Assembly (NCBI RefSeq): GCF_023074075.1
Contig: NZ_JADPKT010000029.1
Location: 124,001-188,000 of the forward strand
Direction of reading: 5' to 3'
Source of the DNA: Bradyrhizobium sp. 138
Lineage (GTDB): Bacteria; Pseudomonadota; Alphaproteobacteria; Rhizobiales; Xanthobacteraceae
Length of the DNA stretch: 64,000 nt
The notes beneath the pieces were generated by a model, which had not been told where the DNA came from, searched no databases, and worked only from the letters and a program-made list of their open reading frames with translations. Below are positions 1-12,495 of the stretch, one piece after another. The translations under genes and the position numbers were made by a program. Numbering within the stretch: position 1 is the stretch's first letter; each line of letters starts with the position of its first letter.

Positions 1-1069
1 TGAGCAGCTCCAGCGACCGCCGCAGCCGCTCGGCGATGTCGACGGCAGTCGCCGGCGGGCACTGCGGCAGGATCAGCCCGAATTCGTCGCCGCCGAGCCG
101 GGCCACCAGGTCACGCGGACGCCGATCCTGTTGCAGGAGGCGCGAGACCCGGCCGAGCAGGCGGTCGCCGGCAAGGTGCCCGCAGGTGTCGTTGACGCTC
201 TTGAACTGGTCGAGGTCGAGCAGGATCAGGCCCAGCGAACCCGCGGCGGCAACGTCCAGCTCGCGTTGCAGCCGCGCCTCGAAGGCGCGGCGGTTGGACA
301 GGCCGGTCAGCCAGTCGTGCGAGGCCTGCCAGGCCAGGCGCTCCTTCTCGGAATGCAGGGCGTCTTCGAATGCCTGCCGTTGCAGCACCAATCGCCTGGT
401 GTGCCAGATCAGGAGCAGGACCAGCGTGACAGCGGTGACGATGTTGATGCCGGTCAGTGTCAGCTTGATGGCGCGGGAGCCTTCGCCGAGAACAGTGGAG
501 AACCGCTTGGCATGCACCGTGAACTGGGTGTTGAGCTCGGACAGCCGCGACGACAGAAATTGCAGGCGGTTTGGGTCTCGAACAGGGCCGTTCTCCAACT
601 CGGACCGGATGACTTCGCCGAAGACGCTCAGCTCCAGCAGCATCGGATCGGTAGCGGTCCACTCGCGGATCGCTTCCTGCAGGAAGCTGACGCGGTTGAA
701 ATGGCGAAACAGCCAGATCAATCCAGGAACGTCATCGGGATGATTGCCGCCCTGCAGGAAGCCGATGCGCGCGGCATCGACGTCGACCGGATCGCGCTCG
801 AGTGCCCAGCGCGCGAACTCGTCGCCGATAGGAACGGCGAGCGAGGCCTGGTATTGCGTGAACTGGCTGGCGTCACCCGAATGCAGATAGAGATTGAGGA
901 AATAGACGGCGTTCTTCTGCGAACGGGACCACATCGCTTCGCCCGCGACATAGGCGCGAACCGACGACATCACCTCGAGACTGAATCCCGCGATCGCCGC
1001 CTGGAGCATGACGACCATCACGAAAGGCGAGACGAGCTTGATGACGTGAAGGAAGCTGTGTCCCTTCAT
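1..1069 (-). CDS. Membrane-anchored GGDEF diguanylate cyclase (3' end outside window)
   Basis: Read on the minus strand from the ATG at 1069 and open to the window edge, so the C-terminus is missing. The N-terminus has a hydrophobic segment, then a region of about 180 residues probably outside the membrane, a second membrane segment (INIVTAVTLVLLLIW), and a GGDEF domain. The domain shows LTGLSNRRAFEARL, LDLDQFKSVNDTCGHLAGD and an intact GGDEF signature at about 76-100. The product inhibition motif RPRD lies five residues before GGDEF. It should make cyclic di-GMP in response to an unknown signal. The sensory part matches no domain I can name. An EAL domain could follow beyond the edge. Confidence 0.85.
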   Translation of the reverse strand, partial: MKGHSFLHVIKLVSPFVMVVMLQAAIAGFSLEVMSSVRAYVAGEAMWSRSQKNAVYFLNLYLHSGDASQFTQYQASLAVPIGDEFARWALERDPVDVDAARIGFLQGGNHPDDVPGLIWLFRHFNRVSFLQEAIREWTATDPMLLELSVFGEVIRSELENGPVRDPNRLQFLSSRLSELNTQFTVHAKRFSTVLGEGSRAIKLTLTGINIVTAVTLVLLLIWHTRRLVLQRQAFEDALHSEKERLAWQASHDWLTGLSNRRAFEARLQRELDVAAAGSLGLILLDLDQFKSVNDTCGHLAGDRLLGRVSRLLQQDRRPRDLVARLGGDEFGLILPQCPPATAVDIAERLRRSLELL

Positions 1070-1342
1070 CGACGTCGCTGTTCTGCGAAACACCCTGCGT
1101 TCCCCAAATCGCGCAACGGCCCCAGCGGATGCGCCGCGCCTGCAACGCGAAGTAGAGCAGATGGTTGCTTAAAATCGACCTGAAACGCCCGCGGGACTGC
1201 GTCGCAGGGTGAAGGCACCGTGATGCGGATATGCGCAGATCGCTTCAAATGCCGTAAATCGGATCTAGCGCTGTATCGGCGGACCAATGCCTCGGATTCG
1301 TCGCGCGCGGTTTACCCGATCGAAAGAGGCCTGGTCGGTTTG

Positions 1343-2647
1343 CTAGACCAGCACCGGTTTGCGCACGCGGCCGGCGTCGCCGAACACGCGCAGGTAACGC
1401 TCGATCTCCGAGGGCATGCCGGTCGCCTTCTCCGGATTGTCGGAGAGCTTGACGGCGGGACGGCCATCGACCGACGACACTTTGCAGACCAGCGAGATCG
1501 GATCGAGATTGAACGAGCCATCCGGCGTGCAGCCGACGAAATCGTTGGTGAGGTTGGTTCCCCAGCCGAAGGAGAGCCGCACCCGGCCGGCAAAGTGATG
1601 ATAGGTCTCCTCGATCGAGCCGACGTCCATTGCGTCGGAAAAGACGAGCAGCTTGTCCTTGGGATTGCGTCCCTTCTTCTGCCACCAGGCGACGATCTCC
1701 TCGCCGGCCTGGATCGGCGGCGCGCTGTCGGGCCGGAAGCCGGTCCAGTCAGCGACCCATTCCGGCGCATCGCGCAGGAAGGCCTTGGTGCCGAAGGCAT
1801 CGGGCAGTGCGATCAGGAGGTTGCCGCCATAGGTCTGACGCCACTGGTCGAGAATGCGATAGGGCGCCCAGCGTAATTCCTCGTCGTCCCTGGCGAGCGC
1901 GGCCGCGACCATCGGCAGCTCGTGCGCATTGGTGCCGATGGCCTCGAGATCGTTGTCCATCGCGAGCAGCACGTTGGAGGTGCCGATGAAGGACGAGCCC
2001 AGGCCTTCCTTCACCGCCTCCACGCACCAGCGCTGCCAGAGGAAGCCGTGACGGCGGCGGGTGCCGAAGTCGGACAGGCGCAAATTCTCCAGCTCGCGCA
2101 GCCGTTCCACCTTGGTCCAGAGCTTGGCCTTGGCGCGCGCATAGAGCACGTCGAGCTCGAAGCGGCCGCGGCCCTTGATCGCAGCACGGGAGCGCAGCTC
2201 GTTGAGGATTGCGAGCGCCGGAATCTCCCACATCGTGGTGTGGGTCCACGGCCCGTGAAAATGCAGTTCGTACTGGCCCTCGACCTTGCGCAGCTCATAC
2301 TCGGGAAGGCGGAATTCGGCCAGCCAGCGGATGAAGTCCGCCGAGAACATGTGGGTCTTGCCGTAGAAGGTGTTACCGGCAAGCCAGATCAGCTCCTTCT
2401 TGGTGAAGCGGATGGTGCGGGCGTGGTCGAGCTGGGCGCGCAACTCGCCCTCATCGATGATCTCGGCGAGCCGGACGTGGCGCGAACGGTTGATGACCGA
2501 GAAGGTCACCCGCTGATCCGGGTAGTCTTCCCGAATCATTTGTAACATCAATAGTTTATAGAAGTCGGTATCAAGCAGGCTGCGGATGATGGGATCCAGC
2601 CGCCAGCTGTGATTGTAGGTCCGGCTTGCAATGTCGGTCACTGTCAT
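1343..2647 (-). CDS. pncB: Nicotinate phosphoribosyltransferase
   Basis: This enzyme joins nicotinate and PRPP to give nicotinate mononucleotide, with ATP hydrolysis, in NAD salvage (Preiss-Handler pathway) in the cytoplasm. The 434-residue product has family hallmarks: [10 protein letters not shown] (about residues 25-34), SDFGTRRRH (192-200) and GTNAHELPM with the phosphorylated catalytic His at about 242. The phosphate-binding segment [10 protein letters not shown] lies near residue 360. Length is usual for the family. It follows the LysR gene by 79 bases on the same strand, but nothing links them functionally. The ATG at 2647 fits the family N-terminus. Confidence 0.96.
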   Translation of the reverse strand: MTVTDIASRTYNHSWRLDPIIRSLLDTDFYKLLMLQMIREDYPDQRVTFSVINRSRHVRLAEIIDEGELRAQLDHARTIRFTKKELIWLAGNTFYGKTHMFSADFIRWLAEFRLPEYELRKVEGQYELHFHGPWTHTTMWEIPALAILNELRSRAAIKGRGRFELDVLYARAKAKLWTKVERLRELENLRLSDFGTRRRHGFLWQRWCVEAVKEGLGSSFIGTSNVLLAMDNDLEAIGTNAHELPMVAAALARDDEELRWAPYRILDQWRQTYGGNLLIALPDAFGTKAFLRDAPEWVADWTGFRPDSAPPIQAGEEIVAWWQKKGRNPKDKLLVFSDAMDVGSIEETYHHFAGRVRLSFGWGTNLTNDFVGCTPDGSFNLDPISLVCKVSSVDGRPAVKLSDNPEKATGMPSEIERYLRVFGDAGRVRKPVLV

Positions 2648-2726
2648 GGGGGCATTTTAGCGTGGCTGCCTTTGCGCAACCAGTGGGTTTGGCGAGGGCT
2701 GGTCTTCCGAAAGACGGTATCGGCTA

Positions 2727-3647
2727 TCAGGCCTTGGCGGCCGTCGCTGCGACACTCTCGAGCTGGCTCCTGACCCAACGATGGGCCGGGTCTTTCTGAT
2801 AGCGCTGGTGCCAGACCATGAACATCGGCAGCTCGGCCAGCGTCCGCGTGCGGGACGCCAGCGGGATCCGCGCTTGCGCGAACCCGCGCATGACCCCGGA
2901 CGCCAGCAGGCTCGGCATGCTCGCCAGCATCTGCGAGCCGCGAAGAAAGGACGGCACGCCGGAGAAGCTCGGCACCGAGATCGCGATGTCGCGATGGAAG
3001 CCGTTGGCCGCCAGCCGGCGGTCGAAGTCGAGCCGCTCATTGTCGGTATAGACCACCGTGACGTGACGTGCCGCAAGATAGGCGCTGCGCCCGACCGGAG
3101 CGGTACGCGCCTTGGGATCGAAGTAGCAGACGTAGTGATCGCTCAAGAGGCGCTTCTGCACGATATCGACGCCGGACGGCGGCAGCGGCGTGATCAGGAG
3201 ATCGCAGCGGTTTTCGCGCAGCATCGCGGGCGAGGGCGACTGCGAGGGGATCACCCGCAAATTCAGGCCCTTCACTTGCGCGGCGACGTGATCGAAGAAC
3301 CGCGGCAGCAGCAGATCGCGCTGGAAGTCGTTGGCGGCGATCGTCAGCGAAAGCTGCGCGCGAGCCGGTTCGAACGTGACGCCGCCGGCAAAGCTCCGCA
3401 TCTCGTCGATCAGAGCCCGCGCCTTCGCGGCGAGGGCCCGCGCATGCGCGGTGGCGACGATGCCGCGGCCGGATTTCGCGAACAGCGGATCGCCTGCGAT
3501 CCGCCGCAGCTTGTTCAGCCCGTGACTGACCGCCGATTGCGTCAGACCGAGCCGCGTTGCCGCCGCGGTGACCGATCCTTCCTCCAGCACGGCGAGGAAC
3601 AGTTCGAGCGCGTGGCCGTCGAGGGCCAAATGATCGATTTTCTTCAT
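2727..3647 (-). CDS. LysR-type transcriptional regulator divergent from pcaHG
   Basis: A 306-residue LysR-family activator. The N-terminal winged helix-turn-helix covers residues 5-65, with AAATRLGLTQSAVSHGLNKLRR as the recognition region; a substrate-binding effector domain follows. A longer reading frame opens to 3851, but the ATG at 3647 puts the HTH at the normal distance from the start, and the extension runs into the pcaH promoter and coding region. The gene diverges from pcaH with about 100 bases between, the usual arrangement for a regulator of the adjacent catabolic operon. The role (PcaQ-like control) is inferred from position only. The HTH sequence looks closer to NahR/NodD-like members than to PcaQ. 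Confidence 0.88.
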   Translation of the reverse strand: MKKIDHLALDGHALELFLAVLEEGSVTAAATRLGLTQSAVSHGLNKLRRIAGDPLFAKSGRGIVATAHARALAAKARALIDEMRSFAGGVTFEPARAQLSLTIAANDFQRDLLLPRFFDHVAAQVKGLNLRVIPSQSPSPAMLRENRCDLLITPLPPSGVDIVQKRLLSDHYVCYFDPKARTAPVGRSAYLAARHVTVVYTDNERLDFDRRLAANGFHRDIAISVPSFSGVPSFLRGSQMLASMPSLLASGVMRGFAQARIPLASRTRTLAELPMFMVWHQRYQKDPAHRWVRSQLESVAATAAKA

Positions 3648-4536
<889 letters not shown>

Positions 4537-4540
4537 GTCC

Positions 4541-5167
4541 ATGCCGCAGCCGCTCAACTACCTCAAGGAAACCGCCTCGCAGACGGCCGGGCCCTACGTC
4601 CATATCGGTCTGATCCCGGCGATGGCCGGCTTCGACATTTTCGAGAAGAACTTCTCGAATGTCCTGACAACGCCGAATACGCAGGGCGAGCGCATCACGC
4701 TGGAAGGCAAGGTGCTCGACGGCGCCGGGACGCCACTGCGCGACGTGCTGCTGGAGATCTGGCAAGCCAATGCCAGCGGCCGCTACAACCATCCAGCCGA
4801 TCGCTCGGCCGGCGCGCTGAGTGAGGAGTTTCGCGGCTGGGGCCGCGCCGGCTCCGATTTCGAGAGCGGCCTCGTGACGTTCGAGACCATCAAGCCGGGC
4901 GCGATCATCGACAGAGCGGGCCGGACATGCGCGCCGCATGTCAATGTCTGGATCGTCGCGCGCGGCATCAATATCGGCCTTAACACGCGAGTCTATTTCT
5001 CGGATGAAGAGGCCGCCAACGCCACCGACCCCGTGCTCAACCTGATCGAGCCGCCGGTGCGCCGCAAGACGCTGGTTGCCACGCGTAGCGAACGCGCCGG
5101 CAAGGTCGTGTATTCCTTCACGATCAATTTGCAGGGGCCGGAGGAGACGGTGTTCTTCGACGTGTGA
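4541..5167 (+). CDS. pcaG: Protocatechuate 3,4-dioxygenase alpha subunit
   Basis: The 208-residue partner of PcaH in the (alpha-beta) dioxygenase. It has the same intradiol dioxygenase fold (EGKVLDGAGTPLRDVLLEIWQANASGRYNH, in overlapping parts, near residues 48-85) but lacks the His-x-His iron ligands: the equivalent segment is CAPHVNVWIV. That is normal for the alpha subunit, which shapes the substrate site. The ATG at 4541 follows the pcaH stop by four bases. An upstream in-frame extension to 4403 lies inside pcaH and is not used. The gene ends 22 bases from the convergent NYN gene. Confidence 0.95.
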   Translation: MPQPLNYLKETASQTAGPYVHIGLIPAMAGFDIFEKNFSNVLTTPNTQGERITLEGKVLDGAGTPLRDVLLEIWQANASGRYNHPADRSAGALSEEFRGWGRAGSDFESGLVTFETIKPGAIIDRAGRTCAPHVNVWIVARGINIGLNTRVYFSDEEAANATDPVLNLIEPPVRRKTLVATRSERAGKVVYSFTINLQGPEETVFFDV

Positions 5168-5189
5168 GGGGCCGGCGGCCGTCCCAGGA

Positions 5190-5801
5190 TCACTCCACCG
5201 GGTCGCCGCGACTGATCGCTCCGCGTGCGAGGAACTGTGATGTTTGACGCATCTCGCGCGATCCCGGTCGTTCGACCGGGTCGCGCCCCACTTTTTGTTT
5301 CAGGTCTGCTAAATCGATGAAGATGTCCGCCTGTCGGCGCAGGTCGTCGGCGACCATGGGCGGCTGAGTAGAGAGAGTGGAGACGACCGTCACGCGGACA
5401 CCGCGGCGCTGCAGGGATTCCACCAGCGAACGAAAATCCCCATCGCCCGAGAACAACACGATCTGATCGACATGCTCGGCGAGCTCCATCGCCCTTACGG
5501 CGAGGTCGACATCCATGCGACCCTTCACCTTGCGGCGGCCGGTGGTGGCGTCGACGAACTCTTTGGTGAGCTTGGTGACGACGGTGTATCCATTATAGTC
5601 GAGCCAGTCGATCAAGGGACGGATTGACGAATACTCCTGATCCTCGATGATGGTCGTGTAGTAGAAGGCCCGCAACAGGCTACCCCGGCTCTGGAATTCA
5701 CCGAGCAGACGCCTGTAATCGATGTCGAAACCGAGCGCCTTGGAGGTGGCATAGAGATTGGAGCCATCGATAAAGAGCGCGATCTTCTCAATCGAAGACA
5801 T
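5190..5801 (-). CDS. NYN-domain (LabA/DUF88-type) putative RNase
   Basis: A 203-residue protein with a NYN domain, a PIN-like nuclease fold. Three acidic clusters mark the putative metal site: FIDGSNLY (Asp12), GRMDVDLAVRAMEL and LFSGDGDFRSLVE. The short C-terminal tail is rich in charged residues. The substrate is not known; relatives include LabA proteins and RNA-processing nucleases. The ATG at 5801 gives the classic MSSIEKIALFIDGSN start; the frame stays open to 6017 but that extension is unlike the family. It sits between pcaG and the AraC regulator without evident functional link. Confidence 0.88.
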   Translation of the reverse strand: MSSIEKIALFIDGSNLYATSKALGFDIDYRRLLGEFQSRGSLLRAFYYTTIIEDQEYSSIRPLIDWLDYNGYTVVTKLTKEFVDATTGRRKVKGRMDVDLAVRAMELAEHVDQIVLFSGDGDFRSLVESLQRRGVRVTVVSTLSTQPPMVADDLRRQADIFIDLADLKQKVGRDPVERPGSREMRQTSQFLARGAISRGDPVE

Positions 5802-6145
5802 TATGCAAAAATCCCCAGTTCCGCACGAAAGGCGGACGGTCCAGCCGAAATGGCGCGGTGTGTCCGCCGGAAAGCACGGAAGGTGCCGCTTGCTGAAAAA
5901 GCGGCGCAGACGACCGGACAGGGGTGGCCGCCTTGCGCCAAGGTTAGGGAGGTTCCATGCCACCAGCGCCAGGGCGCCGAATGCAGCCACGCTAAGGCGT
6001 ACCCATTCCCTGCTCAATTGTACGGAGGTAAAGGGGCTCTATCCAAAGGATGGGACCCTCTATACGAAGGTAAGTGGCGACGAGAGCCATAGCCGTTCGC
6101 AGCGTGGCTTCGACCACAAGCGTTCTTGGTCTTTCCTCCGATGCG
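5802..6145. other. Non-coding gap upstream of NYN gene
   Basis: The 344 bases hold no frame with a convincing start, ribosome site and protein character. The minus-strand frame upstream of the NYN start is open to 6017 and could encode a short hydrophobic stretch, but it has no family support. The NYN promoter must lie here. I see no tRNA, no clear hairpin followed by T residues and no repeat. Confidence 0.4.
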
Positions 6146-7009
6146 TCAGCCTTCGTCGCCATGGAGCTGCGCGCGGAACGCGCGCGGTGATATTCCCGTG
6201 GCTGCGGCGTAGACCCGGCTGAAATAGGCGGGGTCCTCGAAGCCGAGCGTGTAGGCGATCGTCGAGACCGGCAAATTGGTGTAGACGAGGTTGCGCCGCG
6301 CCTCGCGGATCAGCCGGTTGAGGATGAGGTGCGAGGCGGTGTCGCCGGTCGCCGCCCGTGTGATCCGGTTGAGATGCGTCGGTGTCACGGCCAGCGCCTC
6401 GGCATAGTCCGCGACGCTCCAGCGCTCCAGATGATGCTGCTCCAGCAGCGCCTCGAAGCGGCGAAACAGGCTGGACTCGACCGCGCCGTTGCCGCCGCTC
6501 TCGCTCGTGAGCGCGCGCGCCACCAGCCCGATCATGGCGGATGACAACGCGCGCAGCACATGCGCACGGCCGAAATCGCGCCCGGCGTGTTCGGCGAAGA
6601 TCTGCTTCATGATGGCGCGGATCTGCGGTGTGCCGCGCACCACGGCCGAGCGCGACAGTGCACCGCGCAGGCCCTCGGCGGCGAGCAGCGCCTCGTCCAG
6701 AATCTCCGCGGCGATGGTCAGCACCCACCCTTGCGTATCGGGCACGAAGCGGAAGCCGTGGACGTGACCGACGGGCACGTTGACGATCTGCATCGGCTTT
6801 AGGGGCACCACCCGTCCGTCGAGCGTCGCCTCGCCGCCGCCGCGCTCGATCAGCAGCACCTGGTGCAGCCGGGCGTGGCGATGTACGGCCAGGGTCCAGT
6901 CGTGCAGCACCGAGCGGGACGCGATGGTCTCGCAATGCACGACGTCGGGCAGATCGCCGGACTCGCCGAACAGATTGTAGATGCGGATCGTCGGGGCTGT
7001 GGGTCTCAT
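6146..7009 (-). CDS. AraC-family regulator, probable PobR-type activator of pobA
   Basis: A 287-residue protein with an N-terminal cupin-like sensor half (HRHARLHQVLLIERGGGEATLDG, in overlapping parts, near residues 45-70) and a C-terminal AraC double helix-turn-helix, with VADYAEALAVTPTHLNRITR as first HTH and GFEDPAYFSRVYAAATGISPRAFR (overlapping parts) as second. The ATG at 7009 is chosen because the longer start at 7093 would run almost to the pobA ATG and add an atypical tail. It diverges from pobA with 86 bases between. Members next to pobA usually activate it with 4-hydroxybenzoate; that assignment is by context. Confidence 0.87.
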   Translation of the reverse strand: MRPTAPTIRIYNLFGESGDLPDVVHCETIASRSVLHDWTLAVHRHARLHQVLLIERGGGEATLDGRVVPLKPMQIVNVPVGHVHGFRFVPDTQGWVLTIAAEILDEALLAAEGLRGALSRSAVVRGTPQIRAIMKQIFAEHAGRDFGRAHVLRALSSAMIGLVARALTSESGGNGAVESSLFRRFEALLEQHHLERWSVADYAEALAVTPTHLNRITRAATGDTASHLILNRLIREARRNLVYTNLPVSTIAYTLGFEDPAYFSRVYAAATGISPRAFRAQLHGDEG

Positions 7010-7029
7010 GTTCGAATAGTACAAGATAA

Positions 7030-9457
<2,428 letters not shown>

Positions 9458-9470
9458 GGTAAAGTGGCCG

Positions 9471-11621
9471 CTACTTCCCTTCCAGCGTGTTGACGGGTGT
9501 CCAATCGGACGGCGGCGGATTGGCGATCAGCGCTCGCGCGCGTTCGGCAAACCGCGCCGATGCCGGATCGATCTCTGCGACACGCCCGAACGCATCAGAC
9601 GCCTTCGCAAAATCCCGCGCGCGCCAGCAGGCGAGGCCCTCCGCATAGGCCGCGGTCACCGTCGTCTGGTTGGCGCTCTCCGCGCCCTTGTCCGCCAATG
9701 GCTCAAACACCTTGATGACCTCGCCGCGGCCTTGCACCCTGATCGCGTCCAGCTCGCGCCAGGCGAAACTATCGCCGGTCTGCACCATCGTCGTTTCGGA
9801 GGCCATGATTGCGGTGCCGTAATATTTGTTGGCGCTCTCGAGCCGGGAGGCGACGTTCACGGTGTCGCTCATCACGGTGTAATTGAAGCGGCGGCGCGAG
9901 CCGATATTGCCGACCACGGCTTCGCCGCTGTTGAGTCCGATGCGATGCGACAGGCCGTGGCCGGCGAAAGCGGCATTACCGGCGTTCAGCTCCGCCAGCT
10001 TCTCATGGCATTTCAGCGCGGCGCGAACCGCGTTGCGTGCGTGTGTGGGATCGTCCGCCGGCGCGCCGAACATGGCGACGATGGAATCGCCGATGTATTT
10101 GTCGACATAGCCGCCATGGCTTTCGATGATGTCGGTCATGGCGGAGAGATATTCGTTCATCAACGTCACCAGCTCGCCCGGTGTCATGGTTTCGGCAATG
10201 GACGAGAAGCCGCTGAGGTCGGAGAAGAACATGGTGACGTTGCGCATCTCGCCGCCGAGCGCCGGCATCTTGCCGGAGGCGACCATGCTCTCGATGACCT
10301 CGGGTGCGAGGTAAAGCGCAAAACTCTTGCGCAGGAAGCGCTCGTCGCGATCGGCCAACACGAATCGATAGCCGATCATGATCGCGAGTGCGGCGAGGCT
10401 GCCGAGTGCCGGCTCCGTCAGCGGCAGTGCCAAGGCATGGATGAACGCGCCGATGGCCATGGCAGCGTAAATGGCGGTGAGAGCGAACCAGGCGATCAGC
10501 GCTCCGCTCGGCGCGAGCATGCAAGCCGCACAAGCGATGACGAGCGTGAACGCGATCGTGAGAATGCTCCGCGCGGGGAAGCCGAGCTCGGTCACGGCAT
10601 CGCGCTCGATCAGGTTGCGGACTGCGGTGGCGTGCACGAACACGCCGGCGACGTCACTGCGGGCGCGTTTCGTTGCGCGCTCCTGCGCGGGCAGAGCACA
10701 TCGTGCCGCCGGCGTGCCGTCATACCCGCCGGACAGGCGCATCGATGTGAGCTTGCGATCCTCGAAATTCAGGACCGTGCCGAGCAGAACGACCTTGCCC
10801 TCGAAGGCGCGGCGGAAGAAATCGCGGTCGCCCTTTTCGACGCAAGCGCGCAGATCGGCGAAGGAATAGGCCGGCACGTCGCGGCCAAGTCCCCGAAAGT
10901 TGAGCGTCATTGTATTCGGCACTGCGCTCGGAATCGCATAGCCCAACAATTCGCTCGCCCCGGACGGGGCAATCTCGAGCTTTCCGCCGAGCGCACGCGC
11001 CGCGAGCTCGACCGCCATTGCGGGCACCGGTTTGCCCTCGATCGAGAAGCTCAGCGGCATTCGCCTGATCACGTCATCGGCGTCGGTATGCACGTTGAGC
11101 GCGCGAATGCTGTTGCGCACCGCGACTTGCTGCGCGCGATAGGGGACTTCCGGATGGTCGTTGTGCAGGATATCGCCGAGCACCAGTTTGCCGCCGTCGG
11201 AGATCTGCCGCAGCGCGATCAGATAATCCCGGTCGAAGCCCTTCATGCGGCTGCCGACCGAGGTGTCGCCAAAGGGAATCTCCGACTGCTCGATCGAGCT
11301 CGGAAAGATGACGTCGAAGCCGATCACCTTGGCGCCGCCGTCGGTGATGCTGCCGAGCACGCGGCCGATCTCGCGCGTCCAGGTCTGCGTCGGCGATCCC
11401 TTGAAGGGCGGCGTGTCGTAGGTCTCGCCATCGATGGCCACGACGACGACCGGCGCATTGGCGGGGTCGCGGCGGTCGCCAATGAGCTTGCCGCGCAGTG
11501 CCGTGAGGATGTCGAGCGAGAGGCCTTGCAGCGTCTGGAGCGGCGGAGACGTGAAAATTGCGCCCACGAGGAGCGCAATCAGGATAGCTGCAACGATGTC
11601 CCGTCCCCCGATCCGCCGCAT
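9471..11621 (-). CDS. CHASE2-domain class III adenylate cyclase
   Basis: A 716-residue membrane signalling protein. Order: N-terminal membrane segment (residues about 8-28), periplasmic CHASE2 sensor (about 30-340, with VVVAIDGETYDTPPF and KVIGFDVIFPSS), three membrane segments (about 345-425), and a class III cyclase domain (about 460-640). The cyclase keeps both metal Asp motifs (FFSDLSGF and GDSIVAMFG) and the SDTVNVASRLE segment that carries the ribose/transition-state residues. A short helical C-terminus follows. It likely makes cAMP from ATP in response to an envelope signal. The gene lies 19 bases after the FecR-like gene, in the same operon. Its last 74 bases are also present in the tandem duplication. 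Confidence 0.93.
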   Translation of the reverse strand: MRRIGGRDIVAAILIALLVGAIFTSPPLQTLQGLSLDILTALRGKLIGDRRDPANAPVVVVAIDGETYDTPPFKGSPTQTWTREIGRVLGSITDGGAKVIGFDVIFPSSIEQSEIPFGDTSVGSRMKGFDRDYLIALRQISDGGKLVLGDILHNDHPEVPYRAQQVAVRNSIRALNVHTDADDVIRRMPLSFSIEGKPVPAMAVELAARALGGKLEIAPSGASELLGYAIPSAVPNTMTLNFRGLGRDVPAYSFADLRACVEKGDRDFFRRAFEGKVVLLGTVLNFEDRKLTSMRLSGGYDGTPAARCALPAQERATKRARSDVAGVFVHATAVRNLIERDAVTELGFPARSILTIAFTLVIACAACMLAPSGALIAWFALTAIYAAMAIGAFIHALALPLTEPALGSLAALAIMIGYRFVLADRDERFLRKSFALYLAPEVIESMVASGKMPALGGEMRNVTMFFSDLSGFSSIAETMTPGELVTLMNEYLSAMTDIIESHGGYVDKYIGDSIVAMFGAPADDPTHARNAVRAALKCHEKLAELNAGNAAFAGHGLSHRIGLNSGEAVVGNIGSRRRFNYTVMSDTVNVASRLESANKYYGTAIMASETTMVQTGDSFAWRELDAIRVQGRGEVIKVFEPLADKGAESANQTTVTAAYAEGLACWRARDFAKASDAFGRVAEIDPASARFAERARALIANPPPSDWTPVNTLEGK

Positions 11622-11640
11622 CGCCCCGTCGCTAGGCTGC

Positions 11641-12321
11641 TTATTCGAGCCGCAGCAGGCGGCCGATGATCGGGGTCGGCGACGAGGTGGCGCTGGCGTC
11701 GACCAGGAAGGTGTAACGCTTGCCGCCGAGGCTTGCGAGGTAGCTGCCGCCCGGGGTCAGCGACTTCCCGGCCTTGGCGAAATCATAAAACTTGCCGCGA
11801 ATCATGATGTCGTTCTTGAGCGGTATGCTGATCGTGGGTTCCTTGCCGTCGGTGCGCTCGATCACCAGCGTGCTCCCGCTCTTGGCCTGGACCAGCGGCG
11901 CGACGCCGTAGATCGTCGGCAGCTTGGATGGCGTGCCCTTGGCATCGGACCGCATGGTCCGGAACGTGGTCGCGGCACTCTGGTTGGCCTCGCGCTCGGA
12001 GAGCTGTGCCGCCTTGGTGTCACAGGGCACCTTGGCGCGCTGCACGTCGCCGAGCTGCACGGTGCTTTGCTCGGCCCCGACGAGCACGACGCCTTCGCTG
12101 ATCGTCTCGCGCAGGCAGGATTTGAGATAGCTGAGCGTAATGCTCGCTTTGGGCCCGAGCTTGATGATCTTGCCGGGCGCGACATAGTCCATGAACTCGA
12201 CGCCGTCGACCTTGCCTTGCACATCCTCGACGATCGCGGCTGGCGTTTCCGCCAGGGCGGGGGCCGCAACACAGAATGCGCCGACGACGACGCCGATCAG
12301 GCTTCTCATGGGTATGCTCAT
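11641..12321 (-). CDS. FecR-like periplasmic protein paired with cyclase
   Basis: A 226-residue exported protein with a signal peptide ending near residue 24 (CVAAPALAE). The mature part begins with a FecR-type beta domain (VEDVQGKVDGVEFMDYVAPGKII, in overlapping parts). An alternative ATG four codons later at 12309 would also give a good signal peptide. FecR-like proteins next to CHASE2 cyclases are a recurring pair, so it may modulate the CHASE2 sensor; this is inference from context. The role in metal transport seen for true FecR is not supported, as no sigma factor or TonB receptor is near. Confidence 0.72.
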   Translation of the reverse strand: MSIPMRSLIGVVVGAFCVAAPALAETPAAIVEDVQGKVDGVEFMDYVAPGKIIKLGPKASITLSYLKSCLRETISEGVVLVGAEQSTVQLGDVQRAKVPCDTKAAQLSEREANQSAATTFRTMRSDAKGTPSKLPTIYGVAPLVQAKSGSTLVIERTDGKEPTISIPLKNDIMIRGKFYDFAKAGKSLTPGGSYLASLGGKRYTFLVDASATSSPTPIIGRLLRLE

Positions 12322-12495
12322 TTAATTCGACCGATACTTTGCTGGTCCCCGTCCCGGCCCGATGTCTAGCAGCGGAGCGCCCAGGTAAGTGTGACCAGAA
12401 TCACCCTTTGACTATTGGTGCACTCTAGCAGGAACTGGTTCAAGCCGGCCATCGGCGACAAAGAGGGTCGTCAAGCTGTTGGCCGGACGACGACA

